Assembly: GCA_028583415.1 (NCBI GenBank)
Contig: CM053272.1
Coordinates: 46,158,685 to 46,222,684 of the forward strand
Length of the DNA stretch: 64,000 nucleotides
Source: Protea cynaroides
Taxonomy: Eukaryota; Streptophyta; Magnoliopsida; Proteales; Proteaceae
Reading direction: 5' to 3'
Shown: positions 34,681 through 46,800 of the stretch, one piece after another
How the letters are laid out: the number at the start of each line of letters is the position of its first letter
Position numbering within the stretch: the first letter of the stretch is position 1
Notes under the pieces: model-generated
Databases searched by the model: none
Seen by the model: the letters and a program-made list of their open reading frames with translations, nothing else
Told to the model about the DNA's origin: nothing
Made by a program: the position numbers and the translations under genes

Positions 34681-34807
34681 TCCTCTCCTGCGAGAGTTCC
34701 AACTGCCAAGGGTTGGATTTCATCCAGGGCACATATCGATGTATTGGTATGTGCACTGGATGAATTCCAGCCCTTGGATTCTGGCTGAAATCTTCTTTCC
34801 ACAGGAG
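34681..34807. repeat. Imperfect inverted repeat/hairpin (~127 bp)
   Basis: The core 34708-34775 is palindromic: AAGGGTTGGATTTCATCCAG pairs with the complement of CTGGATGAATTCCAGCCCTT, with further weaker pairing outward (TCCTCTCCTG with CAGGAGA). It may be a foldback MITE or a hairpin RNA precursor. No known microRNA sequence was recognised. Confidence 0.65.
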
Positions 34808-36390
34808 ACGATTTGCATCCGTGGCCATTCCAGCAAACTGATCATTAAGAAATATTAGAAATATCAAATCAGTGATCAACGGTAAACGCTTCAAGCACAA
34901 AGTGTAATAGGAGAGTCGAAGCCATCATCACCTTGGGTGTTTCTACTTAGCTGGTACGACACCAACTTCCTTATTTTAAAAAAATAAAAAACCAATCTCG
35001 AATCCTGTCATTTCTTCTGATCACGGGGTAACATTATATTCGTGCAGAACCCAAAGAACAGGGCAAACGCTGGGGTATGGTTTTCTTGAATATTTTTTGG
35101 GGTTCTTTTTTTTTTTTTTTTTTAGTGGTTTTGGGTGGGCACAGCAAAATGGTGGCCCAGAAAGGGGATTGGACGCTGATGGGAGCCAAGGAGAGGAGGG
35201 GTTTGATGCATGCACCAGTGAGGTTAGGAGAATCACTCCTCCCGTTAGGCACCAATGACAATAGACAAGCATTCTGGCCACCAGGCTAAAAGCTGGAGTC
35301 ACCAATTAAAAGGAAGATTTCACGACAAACTGCGGGATACTTCGCCAATTTTGACGTGCATCACATCTCCCTTCCACGGGACTCTAGGAGACCACATGGT
35401 GAAAGAAAAAAGCCCATTATTCTCTGAATATATCCTGTCCCCCCCCCAACATTTTTTTTATATTAATTTTTCCTCTAAAATAATTACTAAAAAAATCATG
35501 TAAGATAACAAAGATTACGCCAGTTGCACAGATATTTTTCTCTTCCATTTTTGGCAAAAAATTTTTATTGCGGTGCCCTCTATATAATGATCGCCTTGTA
35601 CATGAGTCCCTTTCCCTCTATTTTGATTCTGTCATCACATTGAAAGAAAACATAAGAGGATGGCGAGAACATGTTCACATCGTTTAGGTGCCCCCCAAAA
35701 GGTTCTGCAGGATGTATATTCATTATAGCAATTCATACAATAATGAATATATTAGATGACTAATTACAGTTTTCATAAAAAAAAGGACCAATTATGGATT
35801 TTTATTTTTTACACATCACAGATCAAGCTATACTTTCTTTCCAACGAGACTCAGTTTCGGAGTGTCCCCTCACACTCTCCTTTTTTATCTACACCAGTTT
35901 TGGATTAAAGTCCCACCTAGAGCCCGTAATGCCTTACTTTCTGGTGCGTTGACCCTAGGACATTGGGTGGCAAATGGCAAGGCAAGGGGGAGAGTTTCAT
36001 GACTCAACCATTACATGTACTTATTATACATCATATCTAACAAAACAGAACATTAAAGGCATAAAAAAAAAGATAGAAAAAGAAACATGACTCGGTAACT
36101 ATGAAGTTCACCAAGTCTCTGTTTGCTGGACATTTCTTTAGGGCAGTAAACAAGGCAGCTGTAAGCATAATGTTACCAGTCATTGAGATCTGAGAAATAA
36201 GGTCATCCTGTTAAAGTAGGAAACCTGCTTATTGCTGGAGTCAATAGCAGCAATAGCAGGGTTTCAGCAAACCAGATCGATATCAATGGCAGATGAGACT
36301 TGAGAAAACACTAGCAGAAACAATACTCAATAATCTCATTCGATAGCAGCAGCATGCAATAAAAGTTGAAGCACAGAAAATCAGGTTGGG
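34808..36390. other. Intergenic, no recognised gene
   Basis: Contains T-, A- and C-runs (35107-35123, 35442-35450) and a polypurine-like AAGGGGGAGAGTT at 35984-35996 that could mark retroelement debris. No coding sequence is supported. Confidence 0.45.
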
Positions 36391-36790
36391 TTAATAATCA
36401 CAGCAACCATATCGGAATAGCAAGTGAGACGATGGAAGGGACTGACAGCCATTAATGGAGGCGGAATCAGCTTCACGTAAAAGAGCAACTAAAATCAGAA
36501 ATAGAGGAGAATCGATGGAAGATGGAACACATGAATTAGCTCTAAATCGATGGATACTTACTTGATCAATCAATGGAGGAATAAGAAGGATATGATCAAA
36601 GGAATCCCTCCTATGACCTTGACGATCTTTCATCGCCAGAGATCTCTCATCTCAACTGACTCTCAGCAACTGTTTCCAACAAACATGGGCAGCAGCCATT
36701 GTTCTATATTAATCTCAAATCTCACTTCTCTGTGGCTGATTAAGCCCTACACTGCTTTAAATAGAATATAAATCTCCCAGCCGTGGACCA
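36391..36790 (-). other. Minus-strand gene-start-like or LTR-like segment
   Basis: On the minus strand an ATG at 36633 opens 24 codons (MKDRQGHRRDSF...) ending exactly at a canonical donor (CAA|GTAAGT, exon end 36562). TATA-like AATATAAAT/TTTAAATAG lies upstream (36756-36775) and a possible leader follows it. No downstream exon was identified. It could be the 5' exon of an unknown gene, an AGB1-proximal transcript, or the transcribed part of an LTR (TGTTGGTCAC... starts at 37076 on the minus strand). Confidence 0.35.
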
Positions 36791-37854
36791 CTACCTAATA
36801 AAAAGGGACTTCTTTAGACTAAATAACACTTCAGCCGACTTAACTTACAAGTCTGGCCAACCTTACTACTTGGTGGGGCTATCACCGCTGAAACAATTAA
36901 CTAATTGGCCTCTTAATGGGACATTACATTCATTAAATAAAAACTAACTTAAGCCTACTTAACACAACCACTTAATAACCCAAACTAACATTTAAACAAT
37001 AAAACAATAAGAGGGAAGCACAGCCCAAGCCATGTGCTATTCCCTCGACCAAATTGTGGCCAATTGAGTGACCAACAGCTGCATCACTATCCATTGGGGG
37101 AAAAAAAGAGAAAAAAAGCTTAGCCAAATTCCTTTCGAGTCACACCAGTGCTATTCAACCACCCACTACATTACATTTATTAATTACACGTTGCAGTATG
37201 CATGTGAGCATGTCACCTATCAACTTGGGTTCACAGAACACAATCTAAACCTCTACAATGACCCATATGAGAATGAAGTTCCATCCCTCAAATAGATGTC
37301 ATCATGACCAGTACCTTGAAAGCTAGTGCTGGAGAAAATGTTTAAAAAATATGCCTTCGTTTTGCCATGTTTAAACATTTCATTATGACACAAATTCAAT
37401 TCACTGCCCACCCAATTCAGCTAACCCCAATGCAAAAACTGTCCAACAGAAAATGATTCAAAACAAGTTCATTTTCAGCTTCACAGAAATGCAGATTAAA
37501 GCCAAAGAGAGCAAGAGATTAAAGCAAGCTGATTTACATTACACTGATACAACAGAAAGATGCCCCAACAGTTCAAACCCTTGAACGACATTGCTTTTCT
37601 TTCTTTTCTTTTCTTTCCCTGTTAATAGATATTTCTCCTATCTCCAACTTCTGTCTCTCAGACGTTCAAGGCATTACAAGTAGAAAGTGTCATGGGCATA
37701 GTTTTTCAAAGATTAGAGGAACAAACCTCACTGGACAGAAGAAGGTCCAGTCTGGCAATGTATTAAAAGAATGAAAACAATGACTGGGAGACGGGCAGAA
37801 AAGCACACCTTCTACATAATCCGGACCATTATAGTCTGTTTGTGGCTGGAAAAT

Positions 37855-37890
37855 TCAGACCACTCTCCTATGCCCGCCAAAAGCCCAGAT
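37855..37890 (-). CDS. AGB1: AGB1 terminal 36-nt coding exon
   Basis: The minus strand reads CAG|ATCTGGGCTTTTGGCGGGCA..., encoding IWAFGGHRRVV and TGA. It completes the seventh WD repeat begun in exon 5 (GSWDRNLK, donor AAG|GTTTGG at 38613). Without it the blade would be incomplete. The reading-through frame in exon 5 gives a non-homologous tail (VWFSTALLSYLL), which supports the 722-bp intron between them. Confidence 0.93.
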   Translation of the reverse strand: MWAFGGHRRVV

Positions 37891-40800
37891 CTGCCAACAA
37901 AAACAAGTTCATATTTTATTTTTTTCGCAATTGAAGAACTTAAAATACCTTGCCCACAGATTGAGACCAAACCATAGAACAGGAATCCTAGAATTTGAGA
38001 GAAACATTCAACACTATTACACTAAGAAATAAAATTCAAAAAATAATAATAATAATAATAAGCACATGTACAAGTGAATCATACTGCTGCAGTTTGGAAC
38101 TATGACTTCAGGAAAACACATTATACATGCAACCAAAAAAAAAAAAAAAAGTAACAGCACGCTAATCATGCATACCAAATGATAAAGCATCAACAGTCGG
38201 ATTAAATAATATGCATGCACAGTAAAAGTGCAATAAGTGAGGCTAAAGTAAAAGTTGCACTTCATTCAGTACAAAAAATTCAAGCTGGGTCAAATGCTGA
38301 CAGGCACATCAACCTGCACCCAGATATATCATATCACTTGTTGTGAAAGTGCTAGGCAAGGAATGCATCAAGTCCAGCATGGGTGTACTAAAATCCAAGA
38401 TGCTCAAGGTGACACTGATTCCTTTATCACATGACATCCATTCATCCAGAATGAGACAACATCAAGTCAAGTCTAACAGGATGCGTAACCCCCAAAAAAA
38501 AGAAAAGAAAAAAAAAAGGACTAACAGGATGAAAATTGGTTAATTATTCAGAAAAGAAGGTTCAGTTTATAAATCATAAGAGATAGCTCAGCAGGGCAGT
38601 GGAAAACCAAACCTTCAGGTTTCTATCCCAGCTTCCTGTACACAATGCACTCCCATCAGCTGACAAACCTAAACATGTGATCCGGCCCTCATGAGAGTTT
38701 TGCAGATGCCCCAGGTTCAGAACTACCTGCAATGAAGAAAATATTATGGAATCGACCAGAACAGAATCTAGCACACAACCAAATGAAGATCCATTTTTTT
38801 TTAAAATTAGGGAGTACTCAGTATTTTTCCCTTAAGGCTCCATTCATTTTGACGTAAAATTTTACGTGTAACATTTTATACATAAAAAATAAAAAATAAA
38901 AAATAAAAAATAAAAAATAAAAATAAAAATCAACGTTTGCTTCCAGTAAGTAAAAAAAAGACAAAGTACACTTTCCACCCCCCTTAGAGATCATTATATT
39001 TTACCTCTTGGAAATAAACATTGAGATCCTTGCAAGGTTGCTGCCCAAGAGATCCACCTACTAAATATATAGTTTCTAATTATATAAGCTTCCAAAAGTC
39101 AGTTATTTCTATTGTTAGTTTTAGAAAGATTGTCTAAGGTAAGAGAATATTGAATCCTCTTCTTTTATAAAGTTTCAAAAAGGAATTGTATTGAGGTTCT
39201 CTCTATAAATATTAATACAAAGTAAGCAAGAAGAAGTTTTAGGAAAAAAAAGAGAAGAACCTTGCTTGCGATATCAAGCTGGGTCTCCAAGGTGTGAGAC
39301 TCAGCCGACACCCTCCCTTCCTCCCCCCTCCCTCTTTTCTTTTTCTTTTTCTCCCTACCCCTTACCCAATCAGTTTGCTGTTTTCCTCCTCCCTCTATCG
39401 ATTTCTGCAACCAAAGTTCCTGTCAAGTTGTTATTCTGAAGCAGAAGTAGATGCGAGATATCTCCCTGTTCCTCCTGCCGATGGATCTCATATTTTTGTA
39501 TTGTTCTACAACCATATGAGCCCTCATTCAACAAGAATTTCACAGTCATCCAACGGTCGGATTGACCAGGACAGATAAGTTCTTAATTCTGGTTATTAGT
39601 CTCTAAATTCAAAAGTTACTGTTTTAGAATTACTTGTTGGTGTCAATTGTTATTTGTTGAAACCTTACCATTAGAGGTGGTTGTAAAGATCATTTGTAAG
39701 GCTAAGGCCTATATTTCTTGTCAACCCGTAGCCTTGCACTAATTTGGTATCAGATCATGGCAGTTGAGGGGTCTAACTCTCCTAACCAATCGCTTGACCC
39801 CATGACCATGGTGCTACAACAGTTGGCGGAGATCCGTGCTCAAATGACTAGTATGCAAGGTTCAAAATTTCGAAACTCAAGGTCGTCTCAACCCTTGGCA
39901 AAACCGAGATTTTCAATATCTCGACCGTGAGACACTGGCATACTGCACAAAAGCCGCTAAGGCTTAAAATGTGTGTTTCAGCCCTAAACCATTTTAAAAC
40001 TTGATACTCCAGTGAAACTCTATTTTAGCGTATATAAACACATTTAAACCATAAAATTGTAAAAATAATCACACATTGTGGCAAAATAATAGATTCATAA
40101 TTCATTATTCCATATAAATACTCAAATAATCAAATACTCAAAGAGTCAAAGTCTCAAGTACTGAAATATAACGATGCCCCCAGCCCCAACTCCCAACTCC
40201 CATCATTCCATCCCAATTTCTAATTCCATGAAGAGTATCATGGAGGATCTAACTCGTAAATTTAACGATGTCAATTTGCCTCAAACTAAGCAACAAAGTC
40301 ATGCCACGACATCCTGGAGCGGAAGAAGCGCTCGTAGTCTTCCACATGTCTCCCAAATATGGAATCTTCAACGTCTACAAGAACAACTATCCTTGGGTAC
40401 ATTTCATCAAAGTGACCAAACTATGAACTATACCCTGAACTAAAAACCATAGCGTGAAGATCCAAACACTGATCCCATATGACTAAATGGTGTCTCTGGC
40501 TGCGGCAGCTGCAGGGTCACTGTCTGGCTAGTTGGGGAAGAGAAGAAAATGTCCACAAAGTTGGTACCATGTAATGATAGTGCTTATATAAAAAATTTTA
40601 CCTTAAACAATGAAATCGACAATGAATGAACGATCTCCGCTCTTGTACCAAGGTCCCCCGACCATCTCATGGAAAGATTTGTCAAAACCCCAAGATAATA
40701 GAAGTTTTTGAAGCTAAGATGCAAAAAATAAGAAAAAGAGAGCAAAATCAGCAAATATGATAGTCTCGGTCAAAAATTCGACCGAGACTTCATATTTATA

Positions 40801-43800
40801 ACAAAAATGAACCAGTCCTAGTCAAGACTGGTTGAAACCAGTCGAGACGAGTTGAGACTCAATCTTGTGGGCTGTCTCGTCTCGACCAAGTCGAGAATAG
40901 CGAGAAAACCGGCCAAATCTTAGCAAGATTTTAAATCATGCTAGTATGGAGACTAGGGTGAACACTTTAAACGTGGGTCAGCAGCAGTCTACGGCTAATG
41001 GACGTCCCTAGGACTCTTCCATGAGCGCCACCCCCCCCCCCCAAAAAAAAAAAAAAAAAAAGAGTTCCTATTGATGATCTACGTATCCCACAGTACCATG
41101 ATCATGAGGAACGACATCCTTATGATAATACCCATAAGGTGAGTTTAACACTGAAAGAGTTTAATGGTCCACTACACCCACAATTGTTCCATGATTGGAT
41201 GTGTGCCCTTGATGACTACATTGACTGGTTTGACCTCCCTGAACTCTGAAAATTAAAATTAGCACGAACCACGCCAATCAAGGCAAACTAGAAGAGTGTT
41301 GGAGGCACTATGAAGAGAGTTTGATCCGATGATGGCTGGAACCTACCACTTGAGACGATATGAAGTAAGAACTCAAGGAGAAATACTTGTCTCGAACCTT
41401 CCAAAGGGGGCTTCATGATCAGCTAAACACCCTTCGTCAAGGAACTCTCTCCATCGAAGACTATATGCTCCAATTTGATAATATGTGTGCTCGAACAGGT
41501 TTGCATGATAATGATGATCAAATGTTATCTCGCTTTAGACTTGGTTTACGTCCTGATATCCCAGACAGGATTAGAGTGACTCACATCTTGAGCATCCACA
41601 ATTGTTTTGAGAAAGCCTTATGAGCAGAAGACATATTGAAGACCACTACAGGGAGATTTACCCAGCAATTTGGAGAAGGTAAACGATCTTTGCCTACCCA
41701 CAAAGCTATAGGTGCTACGCCACGAACTACATCGATGGCTTCAGATAAGGGTAAAGCACCTATGTCAACAAGTAACAATGTGCAATGTTATCATTGTAAT
41801 GGTTATGAACACTATGCCAGAGACTATCAACGAAAGCTGAAAGGAAATTCTATTGTTTCAGTGGTCGAAGCTAAGTCGAATCATAGATTTGTGACCCACA
41901 AAACGATGACGCATTAGACAATGCCGCGGTCGGTGACAATGTAAACGTTGACTTTGGAGAAGACGGCAATGAGGACTCTTATGGAATCCATGTGGTGAGT
42001 CGTATACTATTGGCTGAATCCAAGGGTGAAGACTGGCGTAGTCATTATATTTCAATACCCGCATGGCTAGTGGTTCAAGCCTTGCGCAAATTATCGTGGA
42101 CAGTGGCAGCTGTGTGAACGTCGTTTCACAAGCTTTTGTTATAGACTCCAAGCTAGAAGTAGAGAAGCACCCACAACCCTACAAGGTATCTCTCTTAAAT
42201 GGTAACACACTAGAGGTGAGTCACCGATGCTCCGTCCCTCTGAAAATGATAGCTTATGATGAAAAGGTTTAGTGTGATATTATTCCCATGATTCTCACTG
42301 ATGTGTTACGGGGTGGCCATGGATGTATGATAATGATGTGCTGGTGAGTGGTACAAAGAAACAATGCTACTTTGATGTTGATGAGAAACCTATTGTTTTG
42401 AAGCCTCAAGCCTCACAATGTGCCCGCTGAAAGAGGAAAGTTAGAGCGGCACAGTTGAAACGCAAGCAGATTCTACAGTCCAACAAGAAGGACCAACCAG
42501 CAAACAACAAGATGTAGATTAGTCAACCACTTCTGGACAGCATGTCGGCACACCAATATTGGTCCTCAATCAACAAGACTTTGAGAAGACTAGCAAGGAG
42601 ACTAGCTTAGTATTAGCCCTCATGGCTTGGGAGGTTGTTCCCCATGTAAAAACTAACTTCCCCCCACCCATTCGGACCTGACTTTCTACTTTTGCAGATC
42701 TCGTACCAGATGAGTTATAGGCAGAGCTACCCCCGATGAGGGACTTACAACATGCAATTGATCTTGTGCCCGGCTTTATATTGCCGAACCTTCCCACTTA
42801 TCGTCACAACCCTACAGAGCATGCTAAGCTCAAGAGACAAGTGAATGATCTGTTGCGAAAGAGATTCATTGTCGAAAGCATGAGCCGTGTGCTGTACCAG
42901 CATTGCATACACCAAAGAAAGATGGATTGTGGAGCATGTGTACTGACAGCAAGGCCATCAACAAGATTCCCGTCAAGTATAGATTCCCCATTCCTCGACC
43001 TGATGACATGTTCGATATGTTGACCGGTGCTACTATATTCTCCAAGCTTGATTTAAGGAGTAATTACCACCAAATCCTTGTTCGTCCTGGCAATGAATGG
43101 AAAACGGCCTTCAAGACGAAAGATGGACTATATGAATGGAAGGTTATGCCCTTCGGTTTAACCAATGCTCCTAGCACCTTTATGAGGATGATGACGTAGG
43201 TCCTATGCCCATTCATTGGTAAGTTTCTTGTTGGGTACTCTAGTGATATTTTGATCTACAGCAAAGGCAACGAGGATCACCTTGATCACTTGCGACGAAT
43301 GATGAGGGTCCTTCGGGAGGAGAAGCTATTCTTCAACCTAAAGAAATGCTCTTTTATGCTTCCCAAAGTCGTCTTCTTGGCTTTATTGTCTCATCCAAAG
43401 GGGTAGAAGCTGATCCCGAAAAGATTGAAAGCATCACAAATTGGCCACTCCCAAAGACTCTCATAGAGGTATGTAGTTTCCATGGCCTTGTATCCTTCTA
43501 TCAGAGGTTCATCCGAGGATTTAGCTCCATCATGGCACCCATCACCGAGTGAATGAAGACAAAGAAAGATCCCTTCCAATGGACCCTTGCTGCCACTAGA
43601 GCTTTCAACCTTATTAAGAAGATGATGACTGAGGCCCTAATCCTACACCTTCCAGATTTTGATCGTATGTTTGTAGTAGCCAAGGATGCATCACATACAG
43701 GGACTGGAGGTGTGCTTATGCAAGAGCGACACCCTATAGCATTCTATAGTGAGAAGCTCAATGATGCTAAAAAGAGATACTCTACCTATGATCTGGAATT

Positions 43801-46800
43801 GTATGTTGTTGTGCAAGTTGTAAAGCATTGGTGACTCTAACTTGTTGGAAAAGATTTGTTTTATACTCTGACCATGAGGCCCTAAAGCACTTGAATTCAC
43901 AACATAGCATAAGTCACCGACATGCCAAATGGGTAGCTTATTTGCAAGAGTTCATATTTGCATTACATTTCAAAGCAGGCAAAGAAAATCAAGTGGCGGA
44001 TGCACTGAGCCGTAAGGTAAACACACTCAGTACATTCTCAGCACGGGGTACTAGCCTAGAGTACATCAAAGATGAGTATAATTCTGACAGATTTTGGTCC
44101 TATCATCCAAAATTTACAGCAAGGGGGTATTGACCCTAAATATTCTATACATGATGGCTTCTTATTTATGGGCACATGCTTGTGTATTCCAAACACTTCC
44201 CTACAACAGCACCTCATACGGGAGTTACATGGAGGTGGTTTGGGTGGACACTTTGGGAGAAAAAAGACTATGGCCCAGGTAGCAGATCTTTAGTATTGAC
44301 CACATTTACCACATGATGTGCATAATGTGATTCAAAGGTGTCGCATTTGTCAACTATCCAAAGGCACTATATAGAACTCCGACTTGCACTCTCCGTTGCC
44401 CACTCCTCATACACCTTGGTTGCACATCAGCATGGATTTTATTCTTGGTTTACCAACCACCCGTGAGAAGTTTGACTCCATCTTTGTGGTAGTAGACAGA
44501 TTCTCCATGATGGCTCACTTTCTACCATGATGGAAGACTTTTAATGCTAGGCATGTTGCTATGTTATTCTTCAAGGAGGTGGTGCGTTTACATGGGCTTC
44601 CTGAGACAACTGTCTCCGACAGGGATGTCAAATTTATGAGTTACTTTTGGAAGACACTATGGCTGAAGACAAACACCAGGTTGCAATATTTGACAGTCTT
44701 TCACCCACAAACGGATGGTCAAACTGAGGTGGTTAATCGGAGTTTGGGCAATCTTCTTCGTTGTCTTGTTCATGATTATGAAAAGACTTAGCCCTCCATT
44801 CTTGATATTGTGGAGTTTGCTAATAATAATTTCGCGAATCGAACTACTGGCCGCACTCCGTTCGAGATTGTCCTTGGCATTCAACCTAAGCTTACCTATT
44901 GATCTTGTACCTCTCCCCTCCCATGTACGTGTTAGCATTAAGGCGGATGAATTTATTTAGCATATTACTGAGGTACATACAGATGTTCCCTAATGTATTG
45001 CCCTTAGTAATGAAGCCTATAAAGCCAATGCAGATCGTCCCCGCCGCTTCGTGGCATTCTAACCAGGAGATATGGAAATGGTTCAAATCACTCCAAAGCG
45101 CTTCACTCCTAGCGTTGCCACAAAACTCCACCTTGGAAACTGGGACCATACAATGAAGCAGATAGGTACTAATGCCTAAGTCCTTGATCTACCATTGGAT
45201 ATGGTCATTAGCAATGTCTTCAGATCTGTCTCTCTATACAAGCCACCATTCCGATGACGGTGATACAAAGCATACCTTACAACTTCCCCAATTTGTGGCC
45301 CCATCAGTTAATGAAATTGAAGATGTCCTTGACCATAAATACACTATGACTCAGAATGGAGGCGGCTACCAATCCTTCCTTGTCAAGTGGAAAGGACGAC
45401 CACACCATGACTGTACTTGGATTCATGAACATGATTTCAAGCCCCTTGATGCTGACCTTTATGAGGGCTATATGTCATTCTTCCATTCGTCGGAGACGAA
45501 TGTTTCTAAGCCGGGGGAGCTGATGCAATACAAGTCTACTGCAAGAGGAGCCAAGCCGAGCTAAGTCAGGCCAAAGCCAAGCCGAGCCAGGCCAAAGCCA
45601 AGCCGAGCCAGGCCAAAGCCAAGCCGAGCCAAGCCAAGCCAAGCCTCCTGTGGCTAGTAGCTAACTAGCCAAGCCTCTTGCGGCTAGTGGCTAGCTACTA
45701 CTATTTTTTATTATTTCAATTTTCAGTTTTAGAAAGATTGTCTAAGGTAAGAGAATACTGAATCCTCTTCTTTTGTAAAGTTTTAAAAAGGAAAGATTGG
45801 ACTCTCCTTCTTTGTCAAGTTTCCACAAGTAAGGATTGACAGTCCTACCTTCCAAATTGTATGGAGGTTCTAAAGGACATCCCAGTGGACGAGGCTCCCA
45901 CTACTGTAGTGTCTGGGGAGGGGCAGAACGCACGCAGCCTTACCCCTGCAACGTGGAGGGCTGTTTCCGTGTTTCAAACCCATGACCACCAGGTTGCAAT
46001 ATGACAGTCTTTCCGTATATGGAGGTTCTCTCTATAACTATTAATACAAAAGAAGCAAGAAGAAGTTTTAGAGAAAAAATTAAAAAAAAAAAAAAAAGAG
46101 AGAGAAGAATCTTGCTTGCATTATCAAGTTGGGTCTCCAAGGTGTGAGACTCCCGACACCCTCCCTTCCTCTTGTTCTTTGCTCTCCCCCCCCCCCCCCT
46201 TTTTCTCCCTACCCCTTACCCCATCGGCTTGCAGTTTGCCTCCTCCCTCTATCAATTTCTGCAACCACAGTTCCTGTCAAGTTGTTATTCTGCAGCAGAA
46301 GAAGATGCGAAATATCTCCTTGTTCCTCATGTCAATGGATCTCATATTTTGGTATTGTTCTACAACCATATGAGCCCTCATTCGACAAGAATTTCTCAGT
46401 CATCCAACAGTCGGATTGACCAGGACAGATAAGTTCTTAATTCTGGTTATTAGTCTCTAAATTCAAAAGTTACTGTATTAGAATTACTTGATGGTATCGA
46501 TTGTTATTTGTTGAAACCCTACCATAGGGCTGGTTGTAAAGATCCTTTGTAAGGCTAAGGCCTATATTTCTTGTCAACCCATAGCCTTGCAAAATTAGGG
46601 CTTTGTTTGGGTGATGGAGGATCCTGCATCCAAATATCAAGTTTTTTTATAGACAGTAACACTGATCAAAATTTAACATTTTTATTTTGGGAGCTAAAAA
46701 AAACCCAAAATTTAAAAGTTAAGAAACTAAATGTCACAGATCACTACAATCTCAGTGTATATCTCTTTTGATGCAATCCTGGTGAACCTGAAACTCATAC

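Larger units (their letters stand above)
39115..46591 (+). mobile_element. Decayed Ty3/gypsy chromovirus with nested insertions
   Basis: Domain order gag, protease, RT, RNase H, integrase, chromodomain shows a Ty3/gypsy chromovirus. The 5' LTR is truncated at its start (39115-39739). The PBS TGGTATCAGATCATGG is at 39745-39760, the polypurine tract CCGGGGGAGC at 45511-45520, and the 3' LTR at 45521-46591. A hAT element interrupts gag (39856-40940) and a SINE interrupts the 3' LTR (45872-46017). Many stops and frameshifts make it non-functional. It is inserted in AGB1 intron 4, antisense to AGB1. Confidence 0.92.
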
